NCBI RefSeq assembly: GCF_001687475.2
Contig: NZ_CP031611.1
Span: 248,001-312,000 of the forward strand
Direction of reading: 5' to 3'
DNA length: 64,000 bases
DNA from: Campylobacter hepaticus
GTDB lineage: Bacteria; Campylobacterota; Campylobacteria; Campylobacterales; Campylobacteraceae
This document shows positions 50,612 through 59,678 of this stretch, piece after piece (the stretch's first letter is position 1; every line of letters starts with the position of its first letter). Below the pieces are notes generated by a model. The model was not told where the DNA came from, did not search any database, and saw only the letters and a program-made list of their open reading frames with translations. The translations under genes and the position numbers were made by a program.

Positions 50612-51045
50612 TTTTTAAAAATATCTTTATTTTTAGGATTATTAAGAAATATTGTTTTTGATTTTTCAGAACTGTCATTTTGTTTGCGTTTATATAAGCT
50701 AAAATTAACAAAAATAATATTATTTTCTACCTGAATTTGTGTAATTGCCCCTAAATCAACTTTTACAAAACTGTCAAAATCATCATTACCAAAACCAGCA
50801 TGAAATTGAATATAATCTTTTGTCAATTGGATGGATTTAAAAGTATATCCTCCAAGAGCAAAAAGAGTATAAGGGTTTTGTTTAAGATCTAATTCTTTGG
50901 GAAGCTCGGGATTAAAATCTATAAATTTTGTATTAACAACTATAGAAAATTCTATATTTTTTTGAGTTAAAATCGTAATAATTTCATAACAATATTTTTG
51001 CATGGTAATGATAAAATCATTATCTTGTAAAATTTTATCTAACAT
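50608..51045 (-). CDS. Conserved hypothetical protein
   Basis: The 145-residue acidic, soluble protein (DNDFIITMQKYCYEIITILTQ, LFALGGYTFKSIQLTKDYIQ, FHAGFGNDDFDSFVKVDLGAI) has no motif I recognise. It overlaps pepF by 7 bases and uvrD by 4, and an equivalent small gene occupies this place in C. jejuni, so it is a real backbone gene. The mixed hydrophobic/polar beta pattern suggests a small alpha/beta domain. Confidence 0.7.
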   Translation of the reverse strand: MLDKILQDNDFIITMQKYCYEIITILTQKNIEFSIVVNTKFIDFNPELPKELDLKQNPYTLFALGGYTFKSIQLTKDYIQFHAGFGNDDFDSFVKVDLGAITQIQVENNIIFVNFSLYKRKQNDSSEKSKTIFLNNPKNKDIFKK

Positions 51046-52760
51046 GTTTTTAACTCCATAAATTCATCAATTAATTTTTTAATTTCTTTTATGCCTATTT
51101 CCCAAAAATTTTCATCTTCTATGTCAAAACCAAACATTTTTACGAGATCTTTAGGGCTTACACTACCACCTAAAGAGAGCATTTTTATATAAAGTTCTTT
51201 AAAATTAGGGCATTTTTCACTTTTATAAAGTCCATAAAGCGCTAAGACTAAAAGTTGTGCATAAGCATAAGCATAACAATAAAAAGGTGAATGAATAAAA
51301 TGAGGAATATAGCTCCACCAAAAAGCATAGTTTTTTGTAAGTTTTACGCTATCTTGAAACATTTTTTGTGATTCTTCTATCCAAATTTTATTTAATTCTT
51401 CAGTGCTGAGTTCGTTTTCTTGGGCATGTAAACGTCTTTCAAAACAAGTAAAATTAATTTGCCTATAAAAAGTTGCGAAAATATCTTCAATTTTATTTGC
51501 ATATAGTGATAAAAGTTCTTCTTTTTTGAGTTTATCTTTAATAAAGTCAAAAACTAACATTTCAGCAAAAACTGAAGCGGTTTCTGCTGTAGTTAAAGGT
51601 GTGTTTTGATTTAAATAGCTTACATTATAAGAAAGTTGTTGATGAATAGTGTGCCCTAATTCATGAGCAAGTGTAAAAAGATCACGTCTTTTATTAGTGT
51701 AATTTAATAAAATAAAAGGATGAGCATCTGCAGTAGCAGAATGTGAAAAAGCTCCACCTTGTTTATTCTCTTGAGGATAGACATCTATCCAACCTTGATT
51801 AAAAGCATTGTTTGCTATTTCATAAAATTGAGGTGAAAAAGTTTTAAAGGCTTCTAAAATAATATTTTTACTGGTTTGAAAATCAAAATGAGCTTCTTTG
51901 CCAATGGGTGCATATCTATCATAATCTTTTAATTCATCATAACCTAAAATTTGTTTTTTTCTTTTATAAAATTGTGATACTAAGTTAAAATGCTTTTGTG
52001 CACTTAAAATTAAGGAGTCTACGCTTTTTTGAGAAATTTGATTGCTAATATGCCTTGAAATTTCAGCATTTTCATAACCTCTTAGTAAGGATATATTTTT
52101 TCTTTCTGTTTTAATCATATTAATAATAAAACTTAAAAGTTTGCTATTTTTTTGTAAAGCTTTGGTAAATTTTTTAGCTGCTTTTTTACGTATTGTTCTA
52201 TCTGCATCATACATTTTACTTAAGATTTCTTCTTCGCTAAGTTTTTTACCTTCAAATGGAATTTTTAAAGCACTCATGTTTTCATCAAATAGTCTGCTAA
52301 AAGCGTTTGCACCTGTGTTGGAGAGATAAAGCATGATGCGTTCTTCATTTTTACTAAGATTGTAGCGTTTATTTTGGAGTAAATTAGCAAGGTAAAAACT
52401 GTAATCTTGACAAAAATTCACTAATTCCTGAGCTTTTTTAGATTCTAATTCACAAAATTCAAGTTCAAAAAAAAGCAAATTTTCTTCAATTTTTTTACAT
52501 TCTTCTTCATATTTAGCATAAAAAGATCCATTTTGAGTATTTTTTGCAAAAAGCAAATAGGCATAAGTCATAATTTTGCCAAGGGCTTGATTTAAATTTT
52601 CATAATCTTTTAAAGCTTGTAAAAATTCTTTAGTACCTAATGTTTGAAGTTTATTTTCATAATTTTTTTTAAAATTTAAACTGGTTTGGATGTGTTTTTG
52701 AGTAAAATTTTTTAATTCGTCTTTGTTTTTAAATAAAGTACTTAAATCCCATTCTAACAT
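51039..52760 (-). CDS. pepF: Oligoendopeptidase F (M3 family)
   Basis: PepF hydrolyses medium-length peptides in the cytoplasm. The 573-residue protein has the zinc motif LFTLAHELGHTIHQQL (HExxH), a downstream Glu ligand in TTAETASVFAEMLVFD, and the substrate-recognition IPHFIHSPFYCYAYAYAQ. Length fits the family (about 570-600). It starts three bases after pyrB ends. Confidence 0.92.
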   Translation of the reverse strand: MLEWDLSTLFKNKDELKNFTQKHIQTSLNFKKNYENKLQTLGTKEFLQALKDYENLNQALGKIMTYAYLLFAKNTQNGSFYAKYEEECKKIEENLLFFELEFCELESKKAQELVNFCQDYSFYLANLLQNKRYNLSKNEERIMLYLSNTGANAFSRLFDENMSALKIPFEGKKLSEEEILSKMYDADRTIRKKAAKKFTKALQKNSKLLSFIINMIKTERKNISLLRGYENAEISRHISNQISQKSVDSLILSAQKHFNLVSQFYKRKKQILGYDELKDYDRYAPIGKEAHFDFQTSKNIILEAFKTFSPQFYEIANNAFNQGWIDVYPQENKQGGAFSHSATADAHPFILLNYTNKRRDLFTLAHELGHTIHQQLSYNVSYLNQNTPLTTAETASVFAEMLVFDFIKDKLKKEELLSLYANKIEDIFATFYRQINFTCFERRLHAQENELSTEELNKIWIEESQKMFQDSVKLTKNYAFWWSYIPHFIHSPFYCYAYAYAQLLVLALYGLYKSEKCPNFKELYIKMLSLGGSVSPKDLVKMFGFDIEDENFWEIGIKEIKKLIDEFMELKTC

Positions 52761-52763
52761 ATT

Positions 52764-53651
52764 TTATCCTTTGTTTTCTAATATTAATTTTTTAAGAATA
52801 GCCATTCTAATAGCAATACCATTTTTTACTTGTTTTAAAATTAAAGTTCTTTTATCTTGCATCATTGTATCGCTGATATCTATATTACGATTTACAGGAC
52901 CTGGATGTAATAAAATGAGTTTTTTGTTTTTAATAAGATTTTTTTGAATACAAAAATCATTAGCATAGTCTTGAAGTGAAGCATAAACAATTTTATTGTG
53001 CCTTTCAGTTTGCGTTCTAAGACTCATAATAATGTCTGAGTTTTCTATAATATCTTTATCTAACTGATAAAATTGTTTAAGATGAGTCTTAGGCATAAAA
53101 TGTGGAGGTCCAATTAAATTAATATCAAGACCAAATCTTGTTAAAAGTTCTATATTAGAGCTTGCAACGCGTGAATTTTTAATATCTCCTACTATACTAA
53201 TTTTTTTATTTTTGATATTGCCATTAAAATGATTATAAATAGTAAATAAATCTAATAAAGCTTGAGTAGGGTGAGCATGTTTTCCATCTCCTGCGTTAAT
53301 AATAGGACAGTGTACATATTTTGTAAGCATGAAAGGGGCGCCTGAATTTGCATGTCTTATTATAATAGCATCAGGATTCATAGCATCTAAATTTGCAACA
53401 GTGTCATAAAGTGTTTCGCCCTTGCTTGAGCTTGATCTTGAAACATCAAGACGTAAAACTTTAGCGCCTAATCTTTGTGCGGCACTTTCAAACGATGAAA
53501 GTGTACGTGTTGAGTTTTCAAAAAAAATAGTTATAATTTGTTTACCTTCAAGGTAGCTTCTAGCTTGTTCATCTAAGAAATCTTTCGCTTCTTTAAAAAT
53601 TTGCATGATTTCATTTTTGTTTAAATCTTTTGTGCTAAGGAGATGACGCAT
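52764..53651 (-). CDS. pyrB: Aspartate carbamoyltransferase catalytic subunit PyrB
   Basis: PyrB makes carbamoyl-aspartate in pyrimidine synthesis. The 295-residue protein has the carbamoyl-phosphate loop FFENSTRTLSSFESAAQRLG, FSRSSS-like KGETLYDTVANL, HPTQALLDLFTIY, VGDIKNSRVASSN and the aspartate-site LLHPGPVNRNIDI. No pyrI is adjacent. Overlap or near-contact with both neighbours supports one operon. Confidence 0.95.
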   Translation of the reverse strand: MRHLLSTKDLNKNEIMQIFKEAKDFLDEQARSYLEGKQIITIFFENSTRTLSSFESAAQRLGAKVLRLDVSRSSSSKGETLYDTVANLDAMNPDAIIIRHANSGAPFMLTKYVHCPIINAGDGKHAHPTQALLDLFTIYNHFNGNIKNKKISIVGDIKNSRVASSNIELLTRFGLDINLIGPPHFMPKTHLKQFYQLDKDIIENSDIIMSLRTQTERHNKIVYASLQDYANDFCIQKNLIKNKKLILLHPGPVNRNIDISDTMMQDKRTLILKQVKNGIAIRMAILKKLILENKG

Positions 53652-53661
53652 ATTTTTTACC

Positions 53662-54840
53662 TTATTTTATATTATAATTTAATTTATTTTTGGAACAAAT
53701 TGCAGTAAAAAGAACATCTGTAGAACTATTTAAAGCAGTTTCAACACTATCTTGAATAATGCCTATAATAAAACCTATAGCCACAACTTTCATTGTTATA
53801 TCATAATCAATGTTAAACAAAGAACAAGCTAGAGGTACAAGTAATAAAGAACCACCTGATAAAAAAGCTTGTAAAAGACTAATTTCTATACCAACAGTAT
53901 TAGCTGCACTTAAACTTAAAATTGCTATAGTAATGGCTGCTCCAGCCATATTGATATTTGCGCCCAAAGGTATAGCAAGACTATAAAATTCTTTATCTAT
54001 ACCGAGTTTGGAACAAAGTGTCATATTTACAGGAATATTTGCCGCTGAGCTTCTTGTAAAAAAAGCAAAAAATGCACTGTGTTTTAGACAAATAAAAATT
54101 AGGGGAAAAGGATTTTTTTTGGTATAGCAAAAAACTATTAAGGTATTAATTACAAAATTAACAAAAAGCATAGTACTTACAAGTAAAAATAATACTTTAA
54201 CATAACTTAATAAACCTTGTGTTCCTGTTTGTGCGACAGAATTAGCTACAAGCCCAAAAATTCCAAAAGGTGCAAGTTTTACGATAAATTGAACAATTTT
54301 TAAAACTCCTTCATTAAGATTTGTAAAGATTTGTTTAGTTTGTATAGAACAATGTCTTAAAGCAATACCTCCAGCTATAGCCCAAGTTAAAATACCAAGG
54401 TAATTTCCATTAGCAAGAGCATGAACAGGATTGTCAACAATTTTTAATAAAAGTTCTTTAAAAATCTCGGCAATATTTGCAGGAGAGGGATTTGTAGCAA
54501 TTTGAATATTTTCTAAAACAAGAGTTACAGGAAAGAAAAAATTAGCAAAAACTGCACATGCTGAAGCAATAAAAGTAGCTATAATGTAAAGTATAATAAT
54601 ATTTTTAATCTTACGACTCTGTCCAGAGAAATTTTTAGTACAAATTGAAGATAAAATTAAGATAAAAACGAGTATAGGAGCAATAGCTTTTAAGGCATTG
54701 ATAAATAAAATTCCTAATAAATTAGCTATTTGAGCTAAATCTTTTGAAAATATACTTAGTATAGTTCCTAGAACAATACTTGTGCAAATTTGGAGTATTA
54801 AATTTCCTTTAGCATATTTTTGGATCCATTTTGAAAACAT
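53662..54840 (-). CDS. sstT: Serine/threonine:sodium symporter SstT
   Basis: SstT imports serine and threonine with sodium. The 392-residue protein has eight to nine membrane segments of the DAACS fold, with the serine-rich motif AFFTRSSAANIPVNMTLC and the substrate/cation region IPLGANINMAGAAITIAIL. Serine is a main carbon source in Campylobacter, which fits. It is the first gene of the 13-gene minus-strand series. Confidence 0.9.
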   Translation of the reverse strand: MFSKWIQKYAKGNLILQICTSIVLGTILSIFSKDLAQIANLLGILFINALKAIAPILVFILILSSICTKNFSGQSRKIKNIIILYIIATFIASACAVFANFFFPVTLVLENIQIATNPSPANIAEIFKELLLKIVDNPVHALANGNYLGILTWAIAGGIALRHCSIQTKQIFTNLNEGVLKIVQFIVKLAPFGIFGLVANSVAQTGTQGLLSYVKVLFLLVSTMLFVNFVINTLIVFCYTKKNPFPLIFICLKHSAFFAFFTRSSAANIPVNMTLCSKLGIDKEFYSLAIPLGANINMAGAAITIAILSLSAANTVGIEISLLQAFLSGGSLLLVPLACSLFNIDYDITMKVVAIGFIIGIIQDSVETALNSSTDVLFTAICSKNKLNYNIK

Positions 54841-55112
54841 GATAACCTTTAAACAAAATTATAGTTTTGATTTTATCTAACTTAAGCTTAATTTTTGTAA
54901 ATATTACTTTGTTAAGAGGGTGTTTTGTGCCACTTAATTTTGAAAATAAGTAAAATTATTATTTTTATAAAAATAGTTTATAGTGCTTTTTATAAGATAT
55001 TTTTATTTTAATAAATTAAATAAACAATTAAAGTTTATTAAAATTAAGCTTTAGCAAGTTTAATTAAGTTAGAATGTCATTTTATTTTTTAATTTAAACA
55101 AAAGGACTTTTT
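54841..55112. promoter_or_regulatory. Divergent intergenic region between sstT and metK
   Basis: This 272-bp gene-free stretch must hold both promoters. For metK the best -10 box is TAGAAT at 55070-55075, and AAAAGGA at 55100-55106 precedes ATG 55113. I see no SAM-riboswitch-like structure. On the sstT side, T-rich DNA and TATAG/TATAA-like words near 54860 are too degenerate to assign. Confidence 0.5.
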
Positions 55113-56309
55113 ATGTATCTATTCACTTCAGAAGTCGTAAGCGCAGGTCATCCAGATAAATGTGCTGATATAATCGCTGATACAATAGTGGATATACTCT
55201 TGAAAAATGACAAAAATTCAAGAGTGGCGAGTGAGGTTTTTGTCGCAGGAAATAAGGTTGTGATAGGTGGTGAGGTAAAATCAAATCACAAGCTTAGTAA
55301 AGCTGATTACGATAATTTAGTTAAAGATGTTTTAAAAAACATAGGATATGATGGAGCAGGATACTTTAGCAAGGATCAATGTTTACATCCTGATGAGGTT
55401 GATGTAATGGTGTTTTTAAATGAACAAAGTCCAGATATCAATCAAGGCGTAGATCAAGAAGATGGAGAAACAGGTGCAGGAGATCAAGGTATTATGTTTG
55501 GTTTTGCAAGTTGTGAAGCAGACGAATATATGCCAGCAGCTATTAGTTATGCTAGAATGCTTTGTGATAAGGTGTATGCTTATGCAAAAACTCATCCACA
55601 TGAACTTGGAGTAGATATTAAAACCCAAGTGACGATTGATTATGGCACTAAAGCAAATTTTGAAAATTGTAATCCTCAAAGTATTCATACTATAGTTGTT
55701 TCTGCACCTTGTGTTGCAAGTATGAATATACAAGATTTAAGATCTTTAGTAATGAAATTGATTTTAGATAGTAATTTGCCGCAAGAGCTTTTTAACCCTG
55801 AGCAAACTAAAATTTTAATTAATCCAACAGGTAAATATGTTAATCATTCTTCTTTGCATGATAGCGGTTTAACAGGAAGAAAGCTTATAGTTGATAGTTT
55901 TGGGGGTTATTCACCAATAGGTGGAGGTGCACAATCTAGTAAAGATTATACTAAAGTAGATAGAAGTGGTCTTTATGCGGCTAGATGGCTTGCTAAAAAT
56001 ATAGTTGCAGCAGGGCTTGCTAAAAAATGTATAGTTCAGCTTAGTTATGCTATAGGTGTTGCAAAACCAACTTCTATCAGTGTTGATTGTATGGGGACAA
56101 ATGCAAGTGTAAACGATGATATTTTAAGTGAATTTGTAATGGAAAATTTTGCATTAACACCAAATTGGATCCGTGATAAATTCCATTTAGATAAACCAAG
56201 TAAAGATACTTTTCTTTATGCAGATGTAGCAGCACGTGGACAAGTAGGACAAAAAGATTATCCTTGGGAGAAGCTTGACGCTTTAGAAAAATTTAAAAGT
56301 CTACTTTAA
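55113..56309 (+). CDS. metK: S-adenosylmethionine synthase MetK
   Basis: MetK makes SAM from methionine and ATP. The 398-residue protein starts YLFTSEVVSAGHPDKCADII and has the ATP loop GAGDQGIMFGFASCE, HDSGLTGRKLIVDSFGGYSPIGGGA and KDYTKVDRSGLYAARW. Length fits the family. It stands alone with its own promoter; downstream are a hairpin and a structured element. Confidence 0.96.
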   Translation: MYLFTSEVVSAGHPDKCADIIADTIVDILLKNDKNSRVASEVFVAGNKVVIGGEVKSNHKLSKADYDNLVKDVLKNIGYDGAGYFSKDQCLHPDEVDVMVFLNEQSPDINQGVDQEDGETGAGDQGIMFGFASCEADEYMPAAISYARMLCDKVYAYAKTHPHELGVDIKTQVTIDYGTKANFENCNPQSIHTIVVSAPCVASMNIQDLRSLVMKLILDSNLPQELFNPEQTKILINPTGKYVNHSSLHDSGLTGRKLIVDSFGGYSPIGGGAQSSKDYTKVDRSGLYAARWLAKNIVAAGLAKKCIVQLSYAIGVAKPTSISVDCMGTNASVNDDILSEFVMENFALTPNWIRDKFHLDKPSKDTFLYADVAARGQVGQKDYPWEKLDALEKFKSLL

Positions 56310-56317
56310 TTTTTTAA

Positions 56318-56350
56318 ATATGCAAACTTAAGAAATCTAGGTTTGCATAT
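56318..56350 (+). terminator. Hairpin after metK
   Basis: ATATGCAAAC (56318-56327) and GTTTGCATAT (56341-56350) form a perfect 10-bp stem with a 13-base loop nine bases after the metK stop. No clear U-run follows on either strand, so it may be a weak terminator or a transcript-end stabiliser. Confidence 0.5.
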
Positions 56351-56363
56351 TAGTCAATAATTA

Positions 56364-56473
56364 ATTTGACTTAGAGGGATATTTATAAAAATATCCCCCA
56401 TAAATATAAAAGTTAGGAAGGAGGCTAAATAAATTTTTTATTTAGCTGGGGCAAAAACCCCTCTAAGTCAAAT
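56364..56473 (-). ncRNA. Candidate structured small RNA or small inverted-repeat element between metK and lnt
   Basis: A perfect 15-bp inverted repeat (56364-56378 with 56459-56473, ATTTGACTTAGAGGG) closes a 110-bp unit. It contains three further hairpins: 56376-56384/56389-56397 (GGGATATTT), 56424-56433/56437-56446 (GCTAAATAAA) and 56448-56451/56458-56461 (GGGG/CCCC). The outer two share the three G or C next to the closing stem, so alternative pairings exist. On the minus strand TATAAT (56489-56484) would place a start at about 56477, right at the stem. The single-stranded part then reads CUCCUUCC, similar to an anti-Shine-Dalgarno. Strand is inferred from that box. Confidence 0.5.
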
Positions 56474-56540
56474 GCTTTATGTAATTATAAAACATAATAA
56501 CTTAAATTACCTTAAAACCAAAATGATAATATTATTTTTT

Positions 56541-57860
56541 TTAAAAATTAAAATTTTCATTCAAGAATTTTTTCCATTCTTCAATCAATCTTTTTTTTGG
56601 TAATATGATTATACTTTCTTTAGCATTTGTTGCATGATAAACACTAACACCATATTTACTTGAATAAAATTTCATTAAGAGTTGTTGTAATTTATATTCA
56701 GTACTATTATTAAACCAGGCGTTATTACTTAAAGCTATAATAATTTGTGAATTTTTATAATTACGTTCTTTTGTAGCTTCATAGCAAATGGCATTAGTAA
56801 TGATTTGATTGTTAAGTTGATATTTGCTTTGTATTGGACCTGGTGTAAATTCTTCAATATTTTTTAAAAAGTATTTTTTTATAAAATTTGCAAAAAATGG
56901 AATTTTCTCTCCAAAAGGAACTAGAAAATGTTTATTTAAAATATAAACATGACCTTGTTTAAAAATATAAGTACTATTATAAACAAGATTTTTTTCGACA
57001 TTAAATGCTCCTGTGATAATAGTAATGCGATGAGATAAATTTTTAAGTATAGATTCATATTGGGTATTTTTTAAATTAAATGCAAAGGCAGTTTCAGGCA
57101 AGATTATAAGTTGTTTTTTTTCTTCTATAGCTTGTATAATTTGTTTGATTAAATCATTAGAATGAAAGATAAGATTTGCTTGTAAAAATTTTTGATCTTG
57201 AGAAATGTTGGTATTGATAAGTTTGTATTTTACATTAAGGGTTGAGGCAACTTTTTCATTATATTGAAATCCTATAAAAAATAAAATAATAATTATAGCT
57301 ATTTTGTAATATCTTGAAATGTAGCCTTCGTAAATAAAATAAGCCATTAAAAATAAGGAAATAATACCACGATAACTTGGATCAAAAAAACCATATACTG
57401 TAAAAATACCCCAATTAAGCCAATCAAAACCAAGTGGATGAATAAAACTTAAGCAAAAAATTCCACATAGCCTTAAAAAGTCAAATTTTAATAAATAACA
57501 TAAACTAAAAAGTGTGCCATAAACAAGACCAATAATAAGAGGTATGATGAAGGTTAAATAGTTTAAATTAAAATAAATTGAAGATAAGCCTAGCCACCAA
57601 AACCAGAGAATTCCTACAAAAAAACCTATCCAAAAATAATTTTTAGCATTTTTATTTTTCAATAATAAAATTAAGCCCCAAATTGCAAGAAAAGGACTTA
57701 TAGTTTGGGTAAAAAGATTTTCAAAAAATGATAAATAAATAGAATTTGAGAGTAAAATTGCAATAAAAAAGACTTTTATTATTTTAAAAATGATAGAATT
57801 AGTATTTATTTTTTTTGGGATAAAGGAAAAATATGGCAGAAAATTCAATTTTAACTTCAT
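56541..57860 (-). CDS. lnt: Apolipoprotein N-acyltransferase Lnt
   Basis: Lnt adds the third acyl chain to lipoproteins in the inner membrane. The 439-residue protein has N-terminal membrane helices and a nitrilase-like domain with the catalytic Glu in IILPETAFAFN, Lys in ILNKHFLVPFGEKIPFF and Cys in ITNAICYEATKE. A family member in Campylobacter is somewhat shorter than in E. coli. Its first 28 bases overlap the 5' end of the divergent yajC gene. No internal Met would give a sensible shorter start. Confidence 0.92.
   Translation of the reverse strand: MKLKLNFLPYFSFIPKKINTNSIIFKIIKVFFIAILLSNSIYLSFFENLFTQTISPFLAIWGLILLLKNKNAKNYFWIGFFVGILWFWWLGLSSIYFNLNYLTFIIPLIIGLVYGTLFSLCYLLKFDFLRLCGIFCLSFIHPLGFDWLNWGIFTVYGFFDPSYRGIISLFLMAYFIYEGYISRYYKIAIIIILFFIGFQYNEKVASTLNVKYKLINTNISQDQKFLQANLIFHSNDLIKQIIQAIEEKKQLIILPETAFAFNLKNTQYESILKNLSHRITIITGAFNVEKNLVYNSTYIFKQGHVYILNKHFLVPFGEKIPFFANFIKKYFLKNIEEFTPGPIQSKYQLNNQIITNAICYEATKERNYKNSQIIIALSNNAWFNNSTEYKLQQLLMKFYSSKYGVSVYHATNAKESIIILPKKRLIEEWKKFLNENFNF
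57794..57827 (+). promoter_or_regulatory. yajC-secD-secF promoter and SD inside lnt
   Basis: TGATAGAATT (TAGAAT 57794-57799) followed by AAAGGA (57822-57827) lies six bases before ATG 57833. Both elements sit within the lnt coding sequence on the other strand, so the two units' 5' ends overlap. Confidence 0.55.
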
Positions 57861-58105
57861 TGTTACCTCTTGTAGTGTTATTTGCGATTTTTTATTTTTT
57901 GGTTATTAGACCTCAACAAAAACAAGCAAAAGCACATAAACAAATGCTTGAATCCTTGCAAAAAGGAGATAAAATCATCACCAACGGTGGATTAATTTGT
58001 GAGGTGGTTAAACCAGAGCAAGATTTTATCAAAGTTAAGCTTAATGAAGATAATGTTATTGTAAAAATTTCACGAGAATTTATAGCAAAGAAAATTGATG
58101 CGTAG
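57833..58105 (+). CDS. yajC: Preprotein translocase subunit YajC
   Basis: YajC is the small partner of SecDF. The 90-residue protein has one membrane helix (LLPLVVLFAIFYFLVIRPQQKQ) and a cytoplasmic tail with KGDKIITNGGLICEVVK. The stop overlaps the secD start, and the gene order yajC-secD-secF is conserved. Confidence 0.95.
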   Translation: MAENSILTSLLPLVVLFAIFYFLVIRPQQKQAKAHKQMLESLQKGDKIITNGGLICEVVKPEQDFIKVKLNEDNVIVKISREFIAKKIDA

Positions 58106-59678
58106 TGTTAAAATCAGCTATCGCTTGATTGTTTTTATAGGGGTATTTGTTTTTGGAATAATATTTTCACTCCCTTCTTTTTTTCAATCACAATATGGAG
58201 CTAAAATTAACCTAGGACTTGATTTACAAGGTGGTCTTTATATGCTTTTGGGTGTAGATAATAAAGAAGCTGTAAATTCAAAAATCAAATCAATTGCATC
58301 TTCATTAAATTATTCTTTTAATAAAGAAAACATACTAAATGATGGTTTAAGTATCCATGATAATATTTTAGAATTTATTTTACTTGATAATGCTGATATT
58401 GCAAAGGTTGAAAATTTACTTCAAGAAATTAAAGGAATTCATGTGCAAAGTGAAAATATGCATTATAAAATTTCTTTTCTTCCTGAAGAAGTAAAAAATA
58501 TAGAAAATTTTGCACTTTTACAAGCAGTTGAAACTATAAGAAATCGTTTAGATCAGTTTGGTTTAGCAGAGCCAACTGTAGCTAAACAGGGTGAAGATAA
58601 GATTTTAGTTGAACTTGCAGGTATTAAAACTAAAGAGGATGAATTAAGGGCAAAAGAACGTATTACAAAAGCAGCTCATTTGCAATTAATGGAAGTAGAT
58701 GATTCAAAAATGAATCAAGCTTCAAATATGAGTGATGCTGAAGCAGCAAGTTATGGCATTGTTTTACTTCCTGATTCTCGTAATCCTAATATAAAATATC
58801 CATTAAAAAGTATCCCCGTACTTGATGGTTCTATGCTTACTGATGCTAGAGTAGGTTTTAGTGATAAAAGCACTTATCCTGTGATTAATTTTACTTTAAA
58901 TGCAGAGGGATCTAGAAAATTTGCTGATTATACAGGAGCTAATATTGGAAAGCGTCTTGCAATTGTGCTTGATAATAAGGTATATTCTGCTCCTTCTATT
59001 AATGAGCGTATAGGTGGAGGTAGTGGACAAATTAGTGGATCTTTTACTCAAGAAGAAGCGCATGATGTGGCTGTGGCTTTAAGAAGTGGAGCTTTAATTG
59101 CACCTGTAAAGCTTCTTGAGCAAAGAAGTATAGGTCCATCTTTAGGTGCTGATAGTATTAAAATGAGTATGATAGCTTTAATGGGTGCATCTGTATTTAT
59201 TGTTATATTTATGATAATGTATTATGGTGTAGCTGGAATTTTTGCTAATATTGCTATGCTTGTTAATGTTTTAGTGGTTATAGCTATTATGGCAATGTTT
59301 GGAGCTACTTTAACTTTACCAGGAATGGCAGGGTTGGTTTTAACTGTGGGAATGGCTGTTGATGCCAATGTTATTATAAATGAGCGTATTCGAGAGCTTT
59401 TACGTGATGGAGTGGGTATAAGATCAAGCATAGAGCAAGGTTATAAAAATGCTATGAGTGCAATTATAGATTCAAATCTTACTTCTCTTGTAACTTCTGT
59501 GGTTCTTTATGCTTATGGAACAGGAGCAGTTAAAGGTTTTGCTGTGACTTTGGGTATTGGTATTGTTGTTTCTATGATTACAGCAATTTGGGGAACGCAT
59601 GGAATGTTTGATTATTTTATGGATTATATTGAGAAAAGTAAAAATACAAGATTTTGGTTTGCTTATAGGAGAAAATAA
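58098..59678 (+). CDS. secD: Protein translocase subunit SecD
   Basis: SecD helps pull exported proteins through SecYEG using the proton gradient. The 526-residue protein starts at ATG 58098 inside the yajC stop (TTG 58095 is one codon earlier). It has an N-terminal helix, LGLDLQGGLYMLLGV, AVETIRNRLDQFGLAEPTV, then six-helix region with GLVLTVGMAVDANVIINERIRE. It overlaps secF by one base. Confidence 0.95.
   Translation: MRSVKISYRLIVFIGVFVFGIIFSLPSFFQSQYGAKINLGLDLQGGLYMLLGVDNKEAVNSKIKSIASSLNYSFNKENILNDGLSIHDNILEFILLDNADIAKVENLLQEIKGIHVQSENMHYKISFLPEEVKNIENFALLQAVETIRNRLDQFGLAEPTVAKQGEDKILVELAGIKTKEDELRAKERITKAAHLQLMEVDDSKMNQASNMSDAEAASYGIVLLPDSRNPNIKYPLKSIPVLDGSMLTDARVGFSDKSTYPVINFTLNAEGSRKFADYTGANIGKRLAIVLDNKVYSAPSINERIGGGSGQISGSFTQEEAHDVAVALRSGALIAPVKLLEQRSIGPSLGADSIKMSMIALMGASVFIVIFMIMYYGVAGIFANIAMLVNVLVVIAIMAMFGATLTLPGMAGLVLTVGMAVDANVIINERIRELLRDGVGIRSSIEQGYKNAMSAIIDSNLTSLVTSVVLYAYGTGAVKGFAVTLGIGIVVSMITAIWGTHGMFDYFMDYIEKSKNTRFWFAYRRK

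Noticed and set aside
54841-55112. SAM riboswitch before metK
   Set aside because: The 272-bp region has no visible multi-stem aptamer or terminator switch; only an ordinary -10 box and SD are seen.
56364-56473. 6S RNA, SRP RNA or tmRNA as identity of the metK-lnt element
   Set aside because: It is too short for typical 6S or tmRNA, has no tRNA-like ends or tag frame, and lacks the SRP loop motif; kept as an unassigned element.
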